Below are positions 6,622 to 13,899 of a stretch of DNA of 23,330 nt, piece after piece; within the stretch, counting starts at the first letter, position 1, and every line of letters begins with the position of its first letter. Location: NCBI GenBank assembly GCA_017414845.1, contig JAFQJY010000138.1, positions 1 through 23,330 of the forward strand, read 5' to 3'. The notes beneath the pieces are model-generated. The model did no database searches, was not told where the DNA came from, and saw only the letters and a program-made list of their open reading frames with translations. This DNA comes from Alphaproteobacteria bacterium (GTDB lineage: Bacteria; Pseudomonadota; Alphaproteobacteria; RF32; UBA3637). Position numbers and translations under genes: made by a program.

Positions 6622-6642
6622 TTAGTACAGGAGTATTTTTGT

Positions 6643-6879
6643 ATGATTAGAAAACAAGTCGGGCTAAGGATTCGTCAAATAAGAAATGACAGAAAATTGT
6701 CACAAGAAAAAGCAGCATTTAATGCTGGGATAGACAGAACCTACTGGGCGAGTGTAGAACTTGGAAGAAGAAATATCTCTATCATAAATTTGGAGAAAAT
6801 GTGTGTGTCGTTTGGTATTTCATTAGAAGAATTTTTTAATTCAGACATTTTCAAAGGAGAAAAGGAGACAGAACTATGA
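6643..6879 (+). CDS. XRE-family controller (C) protein of a type II R-M system
   Basis: A 78-residue helix-turn-helix protein, the usual size of C proteins. The XRE fold is visible: GLRIRQIRNDRKLSQEKAA (helices 1-2), NAGIDRTYWASVELGRRN (recognition helix region), and ISIINLEKMCVSFGISLEEFF (helices 4-5). The RTYWASVELGRRN pattern is typical of controller proteins. It overlaps the nuclease gene by 4 bases (ATGA), so translation is coupled. It is expected to bind the C-box just upstream, delaying nuclease expression until the methyltransferase has protected the DNA. CAGGAG supports the ATG. Confidence 0.88.
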   Translation: MIRKQVGLRIRQIRNDRKLSQEKAAFNAGIDRTYWASVELGRRNISIINLEKMCVSFGISLEEFFNSDIFKGEKETEL

Positions 6880-7595
6880 CGCAATTAGATTTTGTATTAA
6901 ATGAAGTCAAAACAAACGGTAATCTGACAAAAGATGAAGAAAATACTTTGGAAAAGATATTGAACGAGCATCATTTAAGGATGTTAATGCGTCACCCTTT
7001 TTATGATCTTTTTACTACTGGAACAGGACAAAGTTATGGATTGGCAATACAAAAGAAAATTATAGATAGTTTCAAAGACCTAACAGAACATCAAGGCAGT
7101 AGTGATTATGATGCTGACTGTTTTGACACAAATGAAAAAATAGAAATTAAATCTGTCAAAGCACTAACAAATGAAAAGGATGCATACATAGGGGAGAGAA
7201 TTATCAACTATGTTGATGATAATACAAGATGTAGTGGTTCTTTTCAACAGGTAAAACCAACAGAATGTGATTGGTTTATTTTACACATTCTTTTTGGCAA
7301 CTATGAAAGATTATTTTTAGTTCCCAGCAAAGTTGTTTCAAAACACCCCAAGAAGGACTATGCTGAACCACATAAAATACCACTATCAGGGCAACATAGA
7401 AATCATAGCAGTGAAGGACAAATAAACATAAAACACATATTCAATTTATCAAAATACGTTGAAATAAAAGGATATAGTCATAAAATACAAAAAAAATATT
7501 CTTTCAAAGAATTAAAAAAAGATATCACCGCTAGATTAAATGCTATAGATAATAAATTACCAATAGAAGTGCGTTCAAAAAAGAGTAAGAAATAG
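6876..7595 (+). CDS. type II restriction endonuclease, PD-(D/E)XK fold
   Basis: 239 residues. The probable catalytic core is SDYDAD (residues 76-81) followed by EIK at 90-92, the D...ExK arrangement of PD-(D/E)XK nucleases, which cut DNA with Mg2+. Identification rests mainly on context: it is coupled to a C protein and faces an adenine methyltransferase, the standard type II layout. I cannot assign a recognition sequence. The C-terminus is very Lys-rich. Base composition is visibly more A+T-rich than the pil genes, and arginine is often AGA, suggesting acquisition by transfer. The stop is only 27 bases from the stop of the convergent methyltransferase. Confidence 0.8.
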   Translation: MTQLDFVLNEVKTNGNLTKDEENTLEKILNEHHLRMLMRHPFYDLFTTGTGQSYGLAIQKKIIDSFKDLTEHQGSSDYDADCFDTNEKIEIKSVKALTNEKDAYIGERIINYVDDNTRCSGSFQQVKPTECDWFILHILFGNYERLFLVPSKVVSKHPKKDYAEPHKIPLSGQHRNHSSEGQINIKHIFNLSKYVEIKGYSHKIQKKYSFKELKKDITARLNAIDNKLPIEVRSKKSKK

Positions 7596-7622
7596 AGCAA
7601 TAAATCAAAAATATTTGACAAT

Positions 7623-9092
7623 TTAAGTTCTGTTTTCTTTTGGAATAAATGAGAACGGAATACCAAAATAAAATCTCTTATTTTTTTGTTTTCTTTCTTT
7701 ATACCAAGGTGTTTTAGAAACATAAATTATGTAATTAAATATTTCACTAAATGGTTCATCTGTATTAGTTTTCCACCATTTTTTGAATGTATCTGTTAAA
7801 TTATCTTCTATGTTGATAATAGGAACAGTTCTATTAGCACCAGGAGATACATTCCTGTTTATATCATAATCACAAAATCCAAAATAATCTGTGGAACTAT
7901 GAGAAGGATTACCTGTAAAATAAAATGATTTACAGGGATTAGGGTTCAATTCATAAACAAAGTTTTTATTTTTCTTTAATTTTTCACATCTAAAATAATA
8001 TAAGATATTATTTCTTCCGTTTATTTCTTTATAATTTTCAATATTATTGAACTCACTAATAATATTTTCTTTTTGTTGAATGTTTTTGACATAAGACAAG
8101 ATTATTTGTATCTTGTTTTTAACAGCACTACTATCTTTATCACCATTCAATACTTTCAGGTGAAACCTATCATTATATTGTAGTTTTTCATATAGTTCAT
8201 CTTCTGTAATATTATTAGAAGAAATGATACTACATAATCTTTCTTTGAAATGTTCTTTTGTCTCTCCTTCAACAGACATTAATAAACTTTCACAGGGGAC
8301 GGACCCCAAATATGTCTGCTTAAAAATCTTTTGAAAAGGTATGTAATCACTATCTTCCAAACATAGATACTCACTAAGTGAAACATCAACACCATCAACT
8401 TTTACTGTTTGTTGTGGTGTTCTTTTATTTTCAAATAATGGTAAATCACAATTTTTATTAGTGCGAGGAACTTGAAGAGATAAACAAATTAAATCTTGGG
8501 ATACACCTTCAAATTCTGTTCCTTTTATGGAATGTATTTCTAAAAATAAACATTCGTTTCTTAAAAAGTTTTTGAAAGCAGTAAAAAACTTTGAATTATT
8601 CTTCAATAAACTTGTTGGCAAAATATAGTGAATTTCACCATCTACATTATTTTTCCTAATAATGTCAATAGTATGAAGGATAAAAAATACTGCTTCTTCT
8701 CTAATTCCTAAACATCCATATTTTTTGGTTAATCCAAGAACAAAATCTTTATGAGTAGATAGTGAATAAGCAGGTGTCCTATATGGTGGGTTCCCTATAA
8801 AAATCAACTTTTTATTTGTGGTTATGGTCCAATCATAAAAGTTTTTATTAAAAGTTTTTGTTGTTTCATTGTCATATTTTGTTGTGTATATCTCATCATC
8901 TAATTCTATACCAATCTTTTCATTTGGCAAATCCTTTATAGCATCTAAAAAATTACCTGACCCAAAAGAAGGTTCTACAATTATGGCATTAGTAAAGTCA
9001 ATTCTATCTACTATTTCCTTACAAATATAAGGAGCAGTAAAGAACTGACCCAAGACAAACTTCTTATTTTGAATATTTTTTCTTTCCAGCAT
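7623..9092 (-). CDS. adenine-specific DNA methyltransferase (N6, type II R-M)
   Basis: 489 residues. Motif X region is VLGQFFTAPYICKEIV (residues 13-28), the SAM-binding motif I is VEPSFGSGNF (39-48), and the catalytic motif IV is NPPY (101-104), the order expected of a gamma-type (TaqI-like) N6-adenine methyltransferase. The first 230 residues form the catalytic domain; the rest is probably the target-recognition domain and matches nothing I recognise. It should methylate the site cut by the convergent nuclease. A candidate promoter is TTGCCT / TAAAAC on the minus strand (9172-9167 and 9149-9144, 17-base spacer). The ribosome binding site is weak, with AAGG immediately before the ATG. The gene is A+T-rich like the nuclease. 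Confidence 0.88.
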   Translation of the reverse strand: MLERKNIQNKKFVLGQFFTAPYICKEIVDRIDFTNAIIVEPSFGSGNFLDAIKDLPNEKIGIELDDEIYTTKYDNETTKTFNKNFYDWTITTNKKLIFIGNPPYRTPAYSLSTHKDFVLGLTKKYGCLGIREEAVFFILHTIDIIRKNNVDGEIHYILPTSLLKNNSKFFTAFKNFLRNECLFLEIHSIKGTEFEGVSQDLICLSLQVPRTNKNCDLPLFENKRTPQQTVKVDGVDVSLSEYLCLEDSDYIPFQKIFKQTYLGSVPCESLLMSVEGETKEHFKERLCSIISSNNITEDELYEKLQYNDRFHLKVLNGDKDSSAVKNKIQIILSYVKNIQQKENIISEFNNIENYKEINGRNNILYYFRCEKLKKNKNFVYELNPNPCKSFYFTGNPSHSSTDYFGFCDYDINRNVSPGANRTVPIINIEDNLTDTFKKWWKTNTDEPFSEIFNYIIYVSKTPWYKERKQKNKRFYFGIPFSFIPKENRT

Positions 9093-9249
9093 CCTTACTA
9101 TCCCGCAATCAAATCATTAAATAAGAAATCCACATCATTTTTTGTTTTACACATTTACATCAATCAAGGCAATTGTAGTATTTTTTTTATGATTTATCAA
9201 CAAAAATCATATAACAACGATGTTTGGGTAAATAAAAATAAAAAAAGAC

Positions 9250-9278
9250 TTTACAAAATAAAAAAAGCGTGCTACTTT
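9250..9278 (+). promoter_or_regulatory. candidate promoter of the aroG leader
   Basis: TTTACA at 9250-9255, a 17-base spacer and TACTTT at 9273-9278 preceded by TGC (extended -10). The predicted transcription start falls at about 9285-9286, on the first base of the leader-peptide ATG. This would make the leader mRNA leaderless, consistent with its lack of a Shine-Dalgarno. Confidence 0.45.
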
Positions 9279-9285
9279 TTCTTCC

Positions 9286-9351
9286 ATGGAAAAAGAAGTA
9301 CAACATAATTTAAACACATTTGTGTTTTTCTCCTTTTATTACTTCGCCTGA
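9286..9351 (+). CDS. Phe/Tyr-rich leader peptide of aroG (21 aa)
   Basis: A 21-codon reading frame, ATG at 9286 to TGA at 9349-9351. The first half is ordinary (MEKEVQHNLNT). The second half reads FVFFSFYYFA, with five Phe and two Tyr in the last ten residues. It precedes a DAHP synthase, the first enzyme of the aromatic pathway. Classic attenuation leaders (for example pheA and pheST in enterobacteria) have this composition. The stop codon lies in the loop of a GC hairpin followed by T runs. Ribosome stalling on Phe/Tyr codons would cover the 5' arm of that hairpin and allow read-through into aroG. The region is generally T-rich, so some Phe codons are expected by chance; the TAT-TAC pair, the placement before aroG and the hairpin argue for a real leader. 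Confidence 0.65.
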   Translation: MEKEVQHNLNTFVFFSFYYFA

Positions 9352-9380
9352 GGGCGATGTACTTAATTTTTATTTTTATC
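9341..9380 (+). terminator. aroG attenuator hairpin
   Basis: TCGCC (9344-9348), loop TGAG, GGCGA (9353-9357), extended by A-T and C-G pairs around one mismatch, then TAATTTTTATTTTTAT. The leader's TGA occupies the loop. A competing pairing is available: GAAGTA (9295-9300) with TACTTC (9340-9345), which overlaps the 5' arm and could act as antiterminator. The hairpin is only 5 perfect pairs, so efficiency is uncertain. Confidence 0.55.
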
Positions 9381-9434
9381 ATTATTTTTTTCGTGTTTTT
9401 TTATTTTTACTTTTTATAAAAGGAGTTATTTATT

Positions 9435-10466
9435 ATGTCATTCACAATTATTCGTCCGCTTCCTTCTGTTCAGGAAGTTATGGAAATGTATCCTCTTTCA
9501 GAAGAAATGAAAGCCGTTAAAGCACAAAGAGATTTAGAGATTCGTCGTGTTTTTGAGGGTACGGATTCTCGAATGCTCGTTATTGTCGGTCCGTGTTCTG
9601 CCGATTATGAAAAATCGGTTTTGGAATATGTTTCAAAATTAGCCAAGTTACAAGAAAAAGTTTCAGAAAAACTGATACTTATTCCCAGAGTTTATACAAA
9701 CAAACCCAGAACAAACGGTCTTGGTTATAAGGGAATGATGCATCAACCGGACCCTCATCAAAAACCGGATATCTCTGCCGGTTTGTTAGCACTTCGTCGT
9801 TTGCATTTAAAATGTTTTTCCGAAACGGGACTGAGTGCGGCTGATGAGATGCTCTATCCGGATGTTTTAGGATATGTAGATGATTTGCTCAGTTATATTG
9901 CTGTCGGAGCCCGCAGTGTTGAAGACCAAAAGCACAGGCTTGTCGCCAGTGGTATAGACGTTCCTGTCGGGATGAAAAATCCGACCGGTGGAGATTTAAC
10001 TGTGATGTTTAATGCCATCTGTGCTGCTCAGAATGAACACGCATTTGCTTATACAAAACAGGAAGTTCATACCTCCGGCAATCCTTTAACACATGCTATT
10101 TTAAGAGGATATGCAACGAATGACGGAACATGTATGTCTAATTATCATTATGAAGATTTGATGCAGGTAAAAACTTTATATGAAAAGAATCCAACGCTTA
10201 AAAATCCGGCAGTTGTCGTTGATTTAAATCATGCTAACTCCGGTAAAAATTATAAGGAACAACCTCGGATTGCGCATAATGTAATGGAAAGTCGTATGGA
10301 AAATCCTGCTCTTAAAAAGTTGGTCAAAGGCCTGATGATAGAGAGTTATTTGGAAGAGGGAAAACAGGATTTGACTTCCGATATTTACGGTAAATCCATC
10401 ACAGACGGTTGTTTGGGTTGGCAAGATACGGAACGTCTGATTTTGGAAGTTGCCGAAAACGTGTGA
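9435..10466 (+). CDS. aroG: 3-deoxy-7-phosphoheptulonate (DAHP) synthase, class I (AroG/AroF/AroH type)
   Basis: Condenses phosphoenolpyruvate and erythrose 4-phosphate to DAHP, the committed step of the shikimate pathway, in the cytoplasm. 343 residues, close to the 350 of E. coli AroG. Signatures: VGPCS at 51-55 (metal-binding Cys), RVYTNKPRTNGLGYKG near 85-100 (PEP/phosphate binding), GARSVEDQKHRLVASG, KNPTGGD, DLNHANSGK and GKSITDGCLGW. The N-terminal 40 residues resemble the part that forms the feedback site in AroG-type enzymes; which amino acid inhibits it cannot be read from the sequence. AAAAGGAG precedes the ATG. The Phe/Tyr leader upstream suggests transcriptional control by phenylalanine and tyrosine supply. 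A strong terminator follows. Confidence 0.95.
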   Translation: MSFTIIRPLPSVQEVMEMYPLSEEMKAVKAQRDLEIRRVFEGTDSRMLVIVGPCSADYEKSVLEYVSKLAKLQEKVSEKLILIPRVYTNKPRTNGLGYKGMMHQPDPHQKPDISAGLLALRRLHLKCFSETGLSAADEMLYPDVLGYVDDLLSYIAVGARSVEDQKHRLVASGIDVPVGMKNPTGGDLTVMFNAICAAQNEHAFAYTKQEVHTSGNPLTHAILRGYATNDGTCMSNYHYEDLMQVKTLYEKNPTLKNPAVVVDLNHANSGKNYKEQPRIAHNVMESRMENPALKKLVKGLMIESYLEEGKQDLTSDIYGKSITDGCLGWQDTERLILEVAENV

Positions 10467-10482
10467 TTTTTGTAAGGAGGAC

Positions 10483-10519
10483 AAAAAGGGACGGAAAACA
10501 TTTTCCGTCCCTTTTTTTT
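10483..10519. terminator. strong terminator between aroG and virB4
   Basis: AAAAAGGGACGGAAAA, a two-base gap CA, TTTTCCGTCCC and an 8-T run. The A run on the other side makes it bidirectional, serving both aroG and the convergent virB4. Confidence 0.88.
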
Positions 10520-10529
10520 AATGGATTTT

Positions 10530-12962
10530 TTAAGCACTTTCCAAAAAGGCTTTTAAGAAAGCATTTCTTTCCGGTATCTGAGCACTCAGTTTTTGCGCTA
10601 AAATCACATTTTTATTACCGGACGAATAGAATTTTAATAACGGACCGAGCGGACTTAAATCCACATCCAAAATAACAGATTCATGCGTAACGGGACGACT
10701 GATGAGAATAGCATATTTTCTGTCATTAAACTCATTTCCTAAAATGAAGTTGAGTTCTCTCGGACTTAAATTCCAACTCTCATAATCTCGTGCAGAGGCC
10801 TGTGGATTTCGGAAGAAAATAACCGTTTGACATTGACCGCGAACGGCATCGCCAAGACCTTGTGCCTCCAAGAAGTTCGGTTGCTGGAACGCACACAGGA
10901 AGGCTTGTCTGCGTTTACGTCCTTCACGCAATCCGACAATAAAACTGTTTCTGAACATCGGGTGTTCAAGCATAGGTGCCGTTTCGTCAATCATAATCAA
11001 TGACGGTGTTCCACGCATGGTCGCCATCGTGTGAATACGGTGCATAATATAACTGATAACGGCAGGGGCCAATGTTTTGTCATCAAAAATACGTGTAAAG
11101 TCAAAAGCCATATACTTATTGGCATTTAAATCCAGATTATCTTGTTCTGCGTTAAAAATTCGGCCGTATTGGTCATCGTCAATCCAACGTTTAAGTTGTC
11201 CTCGCATCAGAGAGTTCGGTGAAAAACAACTCTTGTAAAGATTCTTTAAAATACGTTCGTTCGGACGTAGGTATTCAAAAGCCGTCGTGATGGCTCGTGC
11301 AATTTCTTCGGATGATTTCGGGTCCTCACCACCGGTAATGTCCCTAAGCCATGTCTTTAAAAAAGCACGTGTGTCCGGCGTGTCCGGTGTTGCAAACGGG
11401 TTGAGCGTTGTTGCATCTTTTCCTCCTTCAAAACGAATGTAGGGGGCGTCTAAAGCATAAGCAAAAACACGGGCACCTAAACCTCTGTCAAAGAAATAAA
11501 CATTCAAGTCGGGGATACGCATAGCCTGTCCGGCCAAGAATGAAAATAATGTTGTTTTACCTTGTCCGGTCGGTCCGATAAGGGCTGTATGCGCCACTGC
11601 ATAGGCCGCATCCGTTACGTGAAATTGAAATGCATAGGCTGTTCCCGTAATCGTTCTGAAATAAGAAATAGGTCCTTCGCCCCAGTCAGAGTTCATATGT
11701 CCCTCTGTCGTACGTTCCAGTCCGATAGCCGCCGCAACAACACGTGACATATACATATATGTTCTCGGATAGATGTCGTAACTCGGAAATTGAGAGAAAA
11801 AGGCTGCCTGCGCTCCCCACCCCTCACGAACCGGCGTAATGTTATAGAAACGACAGATACGTTCTACCTCTTCCTGTCCAAAATTGATTTCTTCTTCCGA
11901 GTCGCCGAAAATATAGACTGTCATTGCGTAACGATTGAGCGTTTGTGCGTTGGCATCAGCCTGATCCAACATTTCCATGGCAGCAGCATATTGTGCCTGC
12001 ACACTGCCGGACGGACTTAAAACGGCCGCCTGTCTTTTCTGTTGCATCAAAATGGCTGTGGCTTTAATAAAAGGAATCGGCTGAATGTTGTGGACAACAT
12101 TCATTTCAACGTCAATAGAAAGAATATCGGCAATCATCTGTTCTTCCATAAAGTCGCCGGTTTTACGAATACCGATGGCAATACCGAGTTTCTCTCGCTG
12201 GCCGGACATATACCGAATAATGCCTTTATCTTTTGTAAAATGAATATAATCGGCCGTCAGCATAGAGTTTAAAACATCCTCTACTTCTTTTCCGATAACG
12301 GGTTTCGGACGGGAGAGCGGACTTGCTAATTTGGCAAACAGATAAAAAGGACTTTTGTCAACACTCGGATCGTCTCTTTTTTCGGAAATGAGGACAGGCT
12401 TATATTCCTCCAAAATCGCCGTCATGGCATTACAGGCCTGATCAAAATCCTGACGCGCATTCTTTCGGTCTTTAACGGATAAAATCAAGTAGTGTTTGTT
12501 TCTGTAAATACGGTGCAAGCCTTCCGTCCAAGCCTTGGAAACCTGTTTTAAAAAACTGTCTGTCTGTGTGTCGTACTCTTTTAAAGGTAAATACTCACGT
12601 GTCGTAATGATACGGGCAATGATTTCCCCCTCGGACATAGAGTCAACCCAACGTTGCCTTGCATCAAAAAGAACCTCTCGCTCTTCCGGCATCACAAGAG
12701 AAACATCTTTCCCCTTGATTTCATAAACACGGGCAATTGTCCCCTCTTTACAATGGATTGTATAGCCGTCTTCTTCCAGATAAGCAAACGGCAAAAAGTC
12801 GGCGACTCGGGTTTCTTTCGGTGCCGGTAAGATAATATGTCCGATTTTTGTGACAAATAAAGCCGTAAAGGCCATCGCCGATATAATACCCAGCAAAATA
12901 ACAATAAGACTGGGCGAAGTGGCCGTGTTGACAATCATTGAGAGGATATTCGTTTCATCCAT
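10530..12962 (-). CDS. virB4: VirB4-type ATPase of a type IV secretion system
   Basis: 810 residues, the family's usual size. An N-terminal membrane segment (about 18-45) is followed by the CagE/TrbE/VirB4 N-domain and then the motor domain. Walker A is GPTGQGKT at 463-470 and Walker B is LIMIDE at 655-660, followed by GLREGRKRRQAFLCAFQQP, the VirB4 arginine/Gln region. VirB4 energises pilin extraction and substrate transport at the inner membrane. It is the last gene of virB2-virB3-virB4, starting 14 bases after virB3, with AAAGGA as ribosome binding site. No virB6, virB8-virB11 or virD4 lies in the window. The TrbE and TraC families are alternatives, but the virB2/virB3 neighbours favour VirB4. 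Confidence 0.93.
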   Translation of the reverse strand: MDETNILSMIVNTATSPSLIVILLGIISAMAFTALFVTKIGHIILPAPKETRVADFLPFAYLEEDGYTIHCKEGTIARVYEIKGKDVSLVMPEEREVLFDARQRWVDSMSEGEIIARIITTREYLPLKEYDTQTDSFLKQVSKAWTEGLHRIYRNKHYLILSVKDRKNARQDFDQACNAMTAILEEYKPVLISEKRDDPSVDKSPFYLFAKLASPLSRPKPVIGKEVEDVLNSMLTADYIHFTKDKGIIRYMSGQREKLGIAIGIRKTGDFMEEQMIADILSIDVEMNVVHNIQPIPFIKATAILMQQKRQAAVLSPSGSVQAQYAAAMEMLDQADANAQTLNRYAMTVYIFGDSEEEINFGQEEVERICRFYNITPVREGWGAQAAFFSQFPSYDIYPRTYMYMSRVVAAAIGLERTTEGHMNSDWGEGPISYFRTITGTAYAFQFHVTDAAYAVAHTALIGPTGQGKTTLFSFLAGQAMRIPDLNVYFFDRGLGARVFAYALDAPYIRFEGGKDATTLNPFATPDTPDTRAFLKTWLRDITGGEDPKSSEEIARAITTAFEYLRPNERILKNLYKSCFSPNSLMRGQLKRWIDDDQYGRIFNAEQDNLDLNANKYMAFDFTRIFDDKTLAPAVISYIMHRIHTMATMRGTPSLIMIDETAPMLEHPMFRNSFIVGLREGRKRRQAFLCAFQQPNFLEAQGLGDAVRGQCQTVIFFRNPQASARDYESWNLSPRELNFILGNEFNDRKYAILISRPVTHESVILDVDLSPLGPLLKFYSSGNKNVILAQKLSAQIPERNAFLKAFLESA

Positions 12963-12976
12963 TTTTTTACATTCCT

Positions 12977-13267
12977 TTAAGAAGCGAGTTTCCGCCCCGG
13001 TTTTTTATAGATACTTTTATACCCGACAATAAAAGGTCCCTGCGATTGCATCATGCGGGACAGATGCGGTTCCTTAGCACCGGCAACAATCAGGAAAAGA
13101 TGCATGCCGAAAATAGTGGAAACAACAAAAAGCGGATTGACGTTATAAATACCGATGAGGATAATCATAATCGGAGATTGCAGGGCAATATTTGCCAGAG
13201 CCGGCAAAAAAGGCGCCCAGAAAAGTTTAACGGGAGCAGCAACGGTTTTTAAAATCGGTTCGTTCAT
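12977..13267 (-). CDS. virB3: VirB3-type inner-membrane subunit
   Basis: 96 residues from the ATG at 13267, with GGAG just upstream. The frame is open further upstream, but that would run through the virB2 terminator and overlap virB2, so the longer form is rejected. It starts MNEPILKTVAAPVKLFWAP, like VirB3 proteins (a polar start with a P..K pattern), then two close hydrophobic segments (about 21-40 and 43-63) and a basic tail. VirB3 is a small inner-membrane component that works with VirB4. Position between virB2 and virB4 is the standard order. Confidence 0.85.
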   Translation of the reverse strand: MNEPILKTVAAPVKLFWAPFLPALANIALQSPIMIILIGIYNVNPLFVVSTIFGMHLFLIVAGAKEPHLSRMMQSQGPFIVGYKSIYKKPGRKLAS

Positions 13268-13334
13268 GTTTTTCTCCTTATTTATTATAGGATACCTTTT
13301 TTTAAAAGCAGACGCAAGTTTTTTTTCAGGAAAA

Positions 13335-13367
13335 TAAAAAATCCCCCAAAAGCGAACTTTTGAGGGA
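13335..13367 (-). terminator. terminator/attenuator between virB2 and virB3
   Basis: On the minus strand TCCCTCAAAAG, loop TTCG, CTTTTGGGGGA, then TTTTTTATTTT. The 11-pair stem has one G-U, which pairs only in the minus-strand RNA, and the loop is a stable UUCG tetraloop. It lies 25 bases after the virB2 stop. Partial read-through would give much more pilin mRNA than virB3-virB4 mRNA. Confidence 0.85.
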
Positions 13368-13391
13368 CTTTTTTCCAAAAAACAAAGTTTT

Positions 13392-13715
13392 TTAGTTAAG
13401 TACATCACCCGGTGCAGTATCAGCTTGAACAAAGTATTGGATGATCATACCGGCAACGGCCAAAATGACCAAGGCAACCAACAGAGAAACAAACCATTTC
13501 CAGTTGATTTTACCGAAGATGGCGCCAACGGCAATGGCAACGAGTGTGAAAGCACCTAAGACAAAGACAACTTGACGAACGCCGGAGAATGTATCAGATG
13601 CTTTACTGGATAATTCACCGAATACGTCTGCCTGAGCCGCATCAGCCCAGAAGCAAATGCCGACAACCAATGCAACAACGCACAGGTTTAAAGCGAATTT
13701 TAAAAATTTATTCAT
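13392..13715 (-). CDS. virB2: VirB2/TrbC-type pilin of a type IV secretion system
   Basis: 107 residues. A signal peptide (about 1-29, ending ADAAQA) is followed by a mature part with two hydrophobic helices (about 44-66 and 73-93) joined by a short basic loop, GKINWKW, the arrangement of VirB2/TrbC pilins. These form the T4SS pilus filament. The Shine-Dalgarno AAGGAG is close to perfect, there is an extended -10 promoter (TGC-TATAAT), and a terminator sits directly after the gene: an architecture for high, separate expression of the pilin. The mature protein is about 78 residues. Confidence 0.87.
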   Translation of the reverse strand: MNKFLKFALNLCVVALVVGICFWADAAQADVFGELSSKASDTFSGVRQVVFVLGAFTLVAIAVGAIFGKINWKWFVSLLVALVILAVAGMIIQYFVQADTAPGDVLN

Positions 13716-13733
13716 AGTATATACTCCTTATAA

Positions 13734-13751
13734 AATAATGTTAACATCATT
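13734..13751 (-). other. stem-loop in the virB2 5' untranslated region
   Basis: In the minus-strand RNA AAUGAUG and CAUUAUU pair (one G-U) around UUAA. The DNA contains the palindrome ATGTTAACAT. It lies between the predicted transcription start and the ribosome binding site, so it could stabilise the mRNA or be a protein-binding site. Confidence 0.4.
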
Positions 13752-13763
13752 AAAGACTCTTTC

Positions 13764-13772
13764 ATTATAGCA
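13764..13772 (-). promoter_or_regulatory. virB2 promoter, extended -10
   Basis: Minus strand TATAAT (13769-13764) preceded by TGC. There is no good -35 at 16-18 bases, as is common with extended -10 promoters. Predicted start is near 13757, about 40 bases before the ATG. Confidence 0.6.
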
Positions 13773-13845
13773 TACTTTTTTAAGAAATGTTTAATTTTTT
13801 TCAGAAAAATGTAAAAATAGATGCTTAATAAAGAAAAATAGGTGG

Positions 13846-13874
13846 TTGACGGATGTTTTCTTTTTTATTATAGT
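13846..13874 (+). promoter_or_regulatory. pil operon promoter
   Basis: TTGACG at 13846-13851, exactly 17 bases, then TATAGT at 13869-13874. Start predicted near 13881, about 20 bases before the first ATG. It is divergent from the virB2 promoter, with roughly 75 A+T-rich bases between the two, so shared regulation is possible. Confidence 0.7.
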
Positions 13875-13899
13875 AGAAATAAAAAGGTAGGATTCAAAG

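Noticed and set aside
12977..13432. 151-residue form of VirB3
   Set aside because: The upstream part overlaps the virB2 terminator and the end of virB2; the ATG at 13267 has a ribosome binding site and gives the family's normal length.
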